From a virus: DNA of 22,197 nt. Shown in pieces: positions 8,701 to 13,500 of this stretch (the first letter of the stretch is position 1; every line of letters begins with the position of its first letter). The DNA is taken from IMG/VR virus record IMGVR_UViG_3300032265_001462, positions 1 through 22,197 of that record; one strand, written 5' to 3'. The notes beneath the pieces are model-generated. The model worked only from the letters and a program-made list of their open reading frames with translations. It was not told the origin of the DNA and ran no database searches. The position numbers and the translations under genes were made by a program.

Positions 8701-10549
8701 TCCATGGGCGGTCTAATGTATTTCCATATGAAGGCAACGGTGCATCTACACCATTAGTTGCAGACACATAGAACACATTACTAACGACACCAAAATAATT
8801 CCAAGCAGGGATACCTGAAGGAGTTACTCCAAGTATTTGTCCTGATGATCCAATTGGCAATCTTGTTGGTCCTGACGGGCCTTGATATATCATATCGCCC
8901 TGTGTGGTCATAACACTTGTAATTGCACCAGCTGCTAGTAAATTCCAATATGCTCCAACTGTGTCACTTGCTGGTGAATTTCCGCTAGATGCGGTGTGTG
9001 CCTGTACACAAATAAAACTACTATTACCATATGTAATAGCATCGCCTAGTACATACACTGTACCAGTTGCCCAAGTTGTTGAGTAACCAGTATTAGTTAC
9101 AGCGCCAATTACACCGCTTGTTTGTGATGATACTGTTACAATAATATCGTTTGCTGGACTAATTCCGCCAACACTTGTTCCTAAAATTTTAATAGTATCA
9201 TTGGTAGCATAGCCTGTACCACCTGCATTCTTTACAACAAGATAATAAGTGTTGCTTATAGTAACATTAAATGTAGCGTTTTGTCCGGTACCTACAACAT
9301 TGGTTCCTGTAACTCCTGTGAATGTTTGAGAGCTTGGATTCCAATAAATTCCACTGTTGAGTCTAGACCAGTATGTTGCATTACTTGTACCTTGTCCAGA
9401 TGTTGCGTTAGGTGCATCAAGTAATGCTGTATAAGTATAACCGTTTTGACGTACTACATCACCCACTTTATAACTTTGAGTTCCGTCAAATAATGCATCA
9501 CCTCTGAAATTAAATCCAGTAGTAAACAACTGCCAATTTCCGCCTGATGCGAGTACATCGCTTTCAGGATTTACACTGGTGTTTAGTTTTTGCGCTATAA
9601 AAGCATAGCCGCCGTATGTAACTAAATCACCAATTTGATAAACTACTCCAGTAGTCCAACTATTATAAAATTGCAAGCCGGCAATAAAAATTGCCCAAGA
9701 ATTTGAATCAAATGCTGTTTGAGAAGTATGATATGCTGTACAAATATAAACATCCGCACCGTATTTTACAACGTCATTAACTTTATAACGAACAGAACTA
9801 GGACTCCATGTTCCTAAATAATTAATACCCTTGTTAAAGTAGTCCCATTTGCCTTGATCAGCTTCTAAGCCTGATGCTGCAGATGATGCACTGGTATGTC
9901 CAAGATTACATATGTAAGTTTGGCCGCCGTAAAGCACAACATCATTGATACGATATCTAGTAGACGTAGTCCATCCAGCAGATATCCAATTAAGACCTTT
10001 AGTATAAACATCCCAATAGCTTGATTGATCTTCAAGACCTAATGTTGTTGTTGCAGAACTAGTATGCCCTGTATTACAATAGTATGATATACCGTTATAT
10101 TTTACAACATCTCCAATTTTGTATCTAGTTGATGTATTCCATCCAGCAGATACCCAATTAAAACCAGTTGCGTACAAGTTCCATTTTCCAATATCTGCTT
10201 CTAAACCGGTTGTAGTTTCAGCGCCAGCTGTGCCTGTGCCAAGGCTTGAACTACTAGTATGCCCTGTTGTACAAATATATAATCTTCCGCCATATGCTAC
10301 AAGATCATTAACTTTATAATAGGTACTAACGGCCCAATTGTTCATCCAAGTAGAGCCATCTGACACTTGTTGCCAGTAAGAATTTACAGTTAAATCTGTA
10401 TAAAAATTAGCGTTAGGCGTGTGACCAGTGACACACATATATGTTTTGCCGCCGTATCGAACGATATCGTCTTTAACATAAGTTGCTGTGGCACTAGACC
10501 ATGCACCTTGCCATATAAAACGTAATCTTCCTAATTTAAATTCTGCCAT
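2732..10549 (-). CDS. Giant fibre-like virion protein (2605 aa) with sugar-binding-like repeats, beta-helix-like body and beta-propeller
   Basis: This is a probable long tail-fibre or other tail-associated structural protein. Residues about 8-521 hold eight repeats of the form W-x-x-x-T-x-Y-x-x-x-D-x-V-x-Y-G-G-x-x-Y-x-C ... H-T-S, resembling CBM5/12-type chitin-binding modules. Residues about 590-1400 look like a beta-helix body, opening 'PWKTIAYACAQV' and including 'GTYQEVLPISVAENTALVGD'. Residues about 1996-2258 carry seven Asp-box-like repeats. Residues 2420-2544 hold 'QVRLTGHDF', 'TSTDQDGNFNVG' and 'VPTQKAIKAYI', a block I know from structural proteins of T4-like cyanophages. I start it at the ATG at 10547-10549: GGAG lies six bases upstream, and the N-terminus then aligns with the neighbouring 1938-aa paralogue (MAEFKLGRLRF against MTEFQISRIRF). 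Compared with that paralogue it has four large insertions. Structural role is well supported; receptor binding is inferred. Confidence 0.9.
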   Translation of the reverse strand: MAEFKLGRLRFIWQGAWSSATATYVKDDIVRYGGKTYMCVTGHTPNANFYTDLTVNSYWQQVSDGSTWMNNWAVSTYYKVNDLVAYGGRLYICTTGHTSSSSLGTGTAGAETTTGLEADIGKWNLYATGFNWVSAGWNTSTRYKIGDVVKYNGISYYCNTGHTSSATTTLGLEDQSSYWDVYTKGLNWISAGWTTSTRYRINDVVLYGGQTYICNLGHTSASSAASGLEADQGKWDYFNKGINYLGTWSPSSVRYKVNDVVKYGADVYICTAYHTSQTAFDSNSWAIFIAGLQFYNSWTTGVVYQIGDLVTYGGYAFIAQKLNTSVNPESDVLASGGNWQLFTTGFNFRGDALFDGTQSYKVGDVVRQNGYTYTALLDAPNATSGQGTSNATYWSRLNSGIYWNPSSQTFTGVTGTNVVGTGQNATFNVTISNTYYLVVKNAGGTGYATNDTIKILGTSVGGISPANDIIVTVSSQTSGVIGAVTNTGYSTTWATGTVYVLGDAITYGNSSFICVQAHTASSGNSPASDTVGAYWNLLAAGAITSVMTTQGDMIYQGPSGPTRLPIGSSGQILGVTPSGIPAWNYFGVVSNVFYVSATNGVDAPLPSYGNTLDRPWKTIAYACAQVLAGTAFTNTTTLLTKNKNFLVAEMYNWMTYQAANNNTPFSGSSVYDPYKTQRDAGYVIDAIIYDLARGGNSQTVAAAYSYFQQGSNLFYNTATTNAMPFIIASLGRLATISQNIIANSAPSSVYQNTTGGSAALTTLAITGITSLNNQVTFSFASQTRSPFVIGETITVTSVVPTSYNTTYTVVALSATSVTVSSTNTAQYTSGGNIAGSAISQAIDTNYTAETGSSSAITTLFGIITTALTAQSTASIPPANQGVTSTINIKNGTYQEVLPISVAENTALVGDELRGVVVEPLITSAGFTGSVSGNTLTASAITSILSSQNITAAAVGIYGSTGSGGVLTVASTTGLQTGNKFVVTGTGGGGVSAGTYFVGAVLTATTLTLSSSYANALAGTYITLTPAATITGTTFTATGNIISGMFVSGSATITAPLQITAQLTGASGTAAANTASTGSSGSFNLTVTSNTGIAVGMFVSGNGAVISGIPANTYVTSINGTTIKLSNELTSGVSTTVYFFYAGGTGTYTVNNINGWSISSTSLVANYNTANMFYVRNGAGIRNMTLSGLTGTLTSANAFGSYRPTAGAYVSLDPGTGPADSSVWIFRKSPYVQNVTTFGTACVGLKIDGTLHNGGNRSIVANDFTQVLSDGIGCWCTGSNALTELVSVFAYYNTAGYLAEAGGKIRATNGNSSYGTFGVVAEGYDASETPIIANVNNRAFQAQIANVYTDNSNKIYRLEYSNAGSAYNTATYSFNSSTGYGVSAVANEFRDNAAYEVRLLTNGSSYVTITNTGQTGNTYQITIAATDTVITNAYKGMRLNLIGGAGVGQTGFVADFNSGSKIALMAKESFAPLTITVTTNASASNTAAIINPNTTGAGGGYMTATGTLTGSFTPGMILTSAGTITAGTYITSTNSGTIGSASLASVIGSTTGTIGSITGTGPWSATITNMSSTTGFYVGMPIIATTGTGTLYGGSPTSVLVTSIVSATSITYAVFGGTTPTAGTVTNVSSILLSAGATSTGITPYALLLGGAITAGTYIVAQISATGATALATATFTGTSGTTSITLTLFTVGSINSVLIGQFIAPISGMLANTYVTAVNYLTGVITISNTLVGNVSGSTSVYTAGGLGTYGINQTATGTPTTSLSYSVSVSQTRTSAAISATQNTLTVSSNASVYNGMPMYVSATVGTNLAPATLYYAMAVVPNSNLFSVGTSSVATSAIIITSSSPSPVSVYAAGWDHVVLGTAIVANLDVTTQYIIEPRLTFTSPAFTPSTATQVSGTWIDCVYGDDIVTYSNISSTSAGAGTLATFNVVKTGVAYAVTQSASGGGYVIGDTVSIAGTNLGGTTSNNIIITVTNIGVGGSITNFTFTGTGSGGRYIAIANSGTANQYSTNGTSWTAGGALSASGVWTSIAYGAGVFVAIGAGTASTTTSTGTSWTLGGVLQSGSWSAICYGSGVFMAVASGSTAAAYSSNGASWAATGALPASTSWSGVAYGNGTYVAIAAGGTQAAYNTTGTTWTTATLPTTAYWSSVAFGRGIFVAIATGSNASAYSLDGITWVASPAGLPATLQWTKVRYGQGLFFAVASNSTTVATSEDGINWTSRTLLTGTNWQGIAFGNPTSTPLWVAITSGTTTANSIVAGATTQARAVASAGSISSVRIIEPGSGYATTPVMTITDPNATIAATWTVRTGVGALANPTFSSRGSLYVSASATVTGNGYGDSFQTGAYVNISGLYITPISGANVVFSGNSTVYKLVSVSNVTSSGSGLTPNNAFFNINPALTVANAPAHNTTTTMRIKYSQVRLTGHDFLNIGTGNFSNTNYPGTPLIAADSTKQTIANGGGRVFFTSTDQDGNFNVGNLFNVVQSTGSATLNASAFSLAGLTSLTLGTTSLGGYNATITSFSSDPYFTANSDNVVPTQKAIKAYISSQIGGGGSNLNVNTLTAGVIYVSGNTITTTTGVYINVPSKMNFTGGIDGMPLAFNFLLR
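2918..3292 (-). other. Conserved C-terminal phage block of the 2605-aa protein
   Basis: This codes for 'QVRLTGHDFLNIGTGNFSNT', 'GRVFFTSTDQDGNFNVGNLF' and 'VPTQKAIKAYI'. The same block is present in the 1938-aa paralogue at 10799-11167. I recognise it from structural proteins of T4-like marine phages. It probably forms a common trimer or attachment domain near the C-terminus; that role is inference. Confidence 0.7.
3776..4564 (-). other. Seven Asp-box-like repeats (probable beta-propeller) in the 2605-aa protein
   Basis: Seven units of about 38 residues follow the pattern W-[ST]-x-[IV]-[AV]-[YF]-G-x-G-x-[FY]-x-A-[IV]-A ... [AS]-Y-S-x-[DN]-G-x-[ST]-W. Examples are 'WSGVAYGNGTYVAIA' and 'AYSLDGITW'. 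S-x-D-G-x-T-W is the Asp-box type seen in sialidase-like and YCF48/BNR-like propellers. The first strand of unit 1 (GTWIDCVYGDD, 4826-4858) is separated from the rest by an inserted module. Unit 7 (WQGIAFGN ... LWVAIT) lacks the final W motif. Seven units would close one propeller. Confidence 0.65.
4565..4822 (-). repeat. Inserted module, copy B, splitting propeller blade 1
   Basis: This stretch of ~85 codons contains 'GTLATFNVVKTGVAYAV', 'GGGYVIGDTVSIAGTNLGG' and 'IIITVTNIGVGG'. It resembles copy A at 9086-9334 in the same gene, over about 70 residues. The 1938-aa paralogue lacks it at this place, where it runs directly from the first blade strand into the next. The module type looks familiar from other phage structural proteins; its function is unknown. 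Confidence 0.65.
4988..6142 (-). other. Large low-complexity insertion (~384 aa) in the 2605-aa protein
   Basis: The paralogue reads 'YADSTSLAGWDN' continuously, whereas here 'MAKESF' and 'AGWDH' are separated by about 384 residues rich in Thr, Ser, Gly, Ala, Ile and Val. The insertion has degenerate repeats of the kind 'G-x-[FY]-[VI] ... ITAGTYI[TV]' and 'SxTSIT'. It most likely adds beta-strand rungs to the shaft or a side domain. The boundaries are from eye alignment of the two proteins. Confidence 0.6.
7052..7774 (-). other. Expanded repeat-like segment (~240 aa) in the beta-helix body
   Basis: Between the shared anchors 'ALVGDELR' and 'TANMFYVRNG' this protein has about 240 residues (after the first ten), while the paralogue has about 76. 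The extra sequence has degenerate units such as 'GMFVSGSATI ... LQITAQLTG' and 'AGGTGTYTVNN', a repeat style seen in many phage fibres. Boundaries are approximate. Confidence 0.55.
8673..8707. repeat. 35-bp perfect direct repeat, copy 1
   Basis: These 35 bases are identical to 14697-14731, 6,024 bp away. They code for the 'PWKTIAYACAQV' anchor shared by the two giant proteins, in the same frame. Identity at synonymous positions is striking given how far much of the rest of the two genes has diverged. Confidence 0.8.
8987..10528 (-). repeat. Array of eight carbohydrate-binding-like repeats (2605-aa protein)
   Basis: Eight units, mostly spaced 45-65 residues, have the core Y-x-[VI]-x-D-[VI]-V-x-Y-G-G-x-x-Y-x-C and often end G-H-T-S. 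Examples are 'YYKVNDLVAYGGRLYICTTG' and 'YRINDVVLYGGQTYICNLGH'. The aromatic spacing (W ... Y ... Y) resembles CBM5/12 chitin-binding modules. Units 6 and 7 lose the Cys and His-Thr-Ser end. Copy A of the inserted module interrupts unit 8. Sugar binding is inferred. Confidence 0.65.
9086..9334 (-). repeat. Inserted module, copy A, within the N-terminal repeat array
   Basis: About 83 codons containing 'GQNATFNVTISNTYYLVV', 'GGTGYATNDTIKILGTSVGG' and 'ANDIIVTVSSQTSG'. It separates 'YWNPS' from 'TTWATGTVYVLGD', which are adjacent in the equivalent unit of the 1938-aa protein (FWKNIWTISTRYAIGD). It resembles copy B at 4565-4822. Confidence 0.65.
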
Positions 10550-10555
10550 TGTAAG

Positions 10556-10559
10556 CTCC
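10556..10559 (-). promoter_or_regulatory. Ribosome binding site that sets the start of the 2605-aa gene
   Basis: GGAG on the minus strand lies six bases before the ATG at 10547-10549. The in-frame TTG at 10559-10561 overlaps this ribosome site and would add only four residues, so it is unlikely to be the start. Confidence 0.8.
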
Positions 10560-10578
10560 AAAAACTATCAAGTTATTA

Positions 10579-10586
10579 TATTTATT
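10579..10586 (-). promoter_or_regulatory. Candidate late promoter (AATAAATA) before the 2605-aa gene
   Basis: Seven of eight matches to TATAAATA, in the 48-nt gap between the two giant genes and 29 nt before the ATG. The gap is very AT-rich, so a chance match is possible. Confidence 0.4.
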
Positions 10587-10597
10587 TAAAATTATCA

Positions 10598-13500
10598 TTA
10601 TGTAAAATCAAATCCTGATTTTAAAAACATTGTCATTGCAGGCATATTTCCGTTAATGCCTTTTGTTATTAATACTTTTTTAGCCATTTTTACCGATCCA
10701 CCGGTTGTATTGTAAATTCGTTGATTTCCAATTGCGGTAACACCTGCTGTTAATAATGCGGTAAATGCATTTGATCCACCGTTGGCAATATTTCTGGACA
10801 GATATGCCTTAATTGCTTTTTGGGTTGGAACAACTACATCAGAGTTTTGTAAGAAATATGAGTCAGTTGAAAAAGAATTTACCGTTATATTTGGAGATCC
10901 TAACAAGGTTAAACTTGTAATACCTCCAATATTAACAACACTTGCTGCAAGTGTAACTATGCCCGATGCTTGCTGTACACCAAACAATCCACCTACATTG
11001 AAGTTACCGTCTTGGTTTGTACTTGTATAAAATACTCGTCCGGTATTATTTTCAACAGTTTGGAATGTTTCATTTGCCGTAGTAGTATCAACATTGGGGT
11101 AATTTGTACTACTAAAGTTTCCAGTTCCAATAAGCAAAAAGTCATGCCCAGTTAATCGAACTTGGCTATATTGCTGTCGTATAGTTACACCTTGGCCGTG
11201 TACAGGGCTTATGCTTCTATCAATATCTGGAGTTATTTGTAAAGTGGCAACACCGTTGACCAACGATGTATAGTTCAAAACTATTTTATAAACTGTAGAT
11301 ATTCCGGTAATCACCAAGTTAGATCCGATAGCAGGCAATGCTGTTAAGTTATTCAAAGTAAGATAACTAGATATTTGATAACTATCCGCAAAGCCGTCTC
11401 CAGTTAATGTACATTTCGTAGTTGATGTTTGATATCCGTTGCCTCTGTTAGTAAACGATGGATTACCAAGTACTCCTGTAGCTGTTCTACATAAAGTAGT
11501 TGCCGCTGTTCCACTACTTAAGGCTATATTTGGATCAGTTATAGTTGCTGTAGGAGTTGAACTATAGCCTGAACCTGGTTCCCACATTCTAATAGAACTA
11601 ATTTTTCCAGATGCTACTACAGTTCTTCCACGAGCTGTTGCCCCTGCTGTAATTATTGATGTTAAACTAGTACTTTGTCCTGCTCCGCCGGTAATAGCTA
11701 TCCATCTTGGAGTTATTACGCCATTGATTGTCGGATTGCCAAACGCAATTCCTACCCAGTTTGATACTTGAGGTAATAACCGAGTGATCCAATTTAAACC
11801 GTCTTGACTGGTTGCTCCAATTGTTGAAGATAATGCTACAGCAAAAAATAAACCTTGAGCATACGAAACTTTGGACCAGTTTTGTGTACTAGGTAGTCCG
11901 TTACTAGCAATCCAAGTAATACCATCAAAAGAATATGCAGATACTGTTCCTCCACTGGCAATTGCTACAAATCTTCCGTTACCGTAAGAAACACTAGTCC
12001 AAACAGCTGATACTGGCATAGTTGTCAGCGTCCACGTTCCGCCATCGTTAGTACTGTAGGCGGCTGTTGTAGTTGATATAGACTGTCCAGCTACCGCAAC
12101 CCATGTAGCTGGTCCAGATCCGTAAACTACTCCGCACCAATTAGTGGTACTAGGTAAACTACCATTTTGTACCCAAACAGTTCCTGTTGTGCTGAACGCT
12201 GTATAAGTTGCGCCTATAGCTATAAATTTATTATTACCAAAAGCAACTGATGACCATAAATCTGATATCGGTAGTGTAGATTGTATCCATACTCCTGGAG
12301 TTGTTGAATACGCAACAGTAGTTGCACCTGCGGCAACAGTTATAAAATAAGTTATTCCGCTAATTTTTCCTGCTGCTAAAGAAGTATATACTGCAGCATT
12401 AATAAATGTACTAGTCCACGATGTTCCGTTGGTAGAATATAAGGAATTACCAGATTGATCTACTGAAACATAATATCCGTTACTATAAACAATCGAACTC
12501 CACGATGATGCTATTGGCAAAATACCTGCTGTAGAAGTATATGCAGGGTCGCTAAAAACTACTCTAGCTTCAATTGAATAAACTGTTGTTGAATCTAATG
12601 TAGAAGCAACAGGAGTTCCTGGTAGAATATTATCCCATCCTGCTAAACTGGTAGAATCTGCGTATATTGTTGCTGTTTTTGTGCTCGTATTATATGATTG
12701 GATATATCCGTATTGTCCTACGCCAGTTCCGCTAGTAATGAAAACACGCATACCTAAATAATTAGCTGGCAAATTTTGATCGTTACTTGCAAATAAAATT
12801 GTAGAACTTGTTCCACCTTGTGCATTATTACCTGCTGTTATATAACCGTTTCCGCCCGCAGCTATAGAAGTTCCGGTGATACGTGTTTCAAATATTGCAT
12901 TATCTCTAAATTCGTCAGCAATAACTGAAACTCCAACACCTGCGCCTGTAAAACTATAGCTAGCTGTTGTGTAATTTTGTCCAAAATTACTAAATTCTAA
13001 TGCTAAAATTTTATTTTGAGCCTGTCCTGCAAATACTTCAGCTACTTGCGCTTGTGTTGCCCTATTATTAACAACAGGAGTTAGTGGAATTTCTGTGTTA
13101 TCATATCCTTCTGCAATAGCACCATATGTACCGTATGAACAATTACCGTTAGTAGCACGTATGCGGCCGCCGGCGTCTGCCAAATAACCAACTGCATTAT
13201 AGTATGTAAATACAGACACTAATTCTGTTAATGCTCCGGATCCGGTACACCAGCAACCAATACCATCACTTAGTACTTGTGTAAAATCGTTGGCTACAAT
13301 TGACTTATTTCCGCCATTATGTAGTGTTCCATCAATTTTCATTCCAACACATGCAGTCCCAAATGTAGTAACGTTTTGTACGTATGGCGATTTTCTAAAA
13401 ATCCAAACTGATGTATCGGTTGGTCCTGTACCTGGATCTAAACTTACATAGGCGCCAGCATTCGGTCTGCTAGTTCTATAAATGTTTGGAGATTGTAATA

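Noticed and set aside
10547-10561. TTG start for the 2605-aa gene, giving 2609 aa
   Set aside because: The TTG overlaps the TTGGAG ribosome site, and the paralogue's N-terminus aligns from the ATG at 10549.
10561-10597. AACT-TGAT-AGTT hairpin followed by T's as a terminator between the giant genes
   Set aside because: A 4-bp AT-only stem is too weak to support a terminator call.
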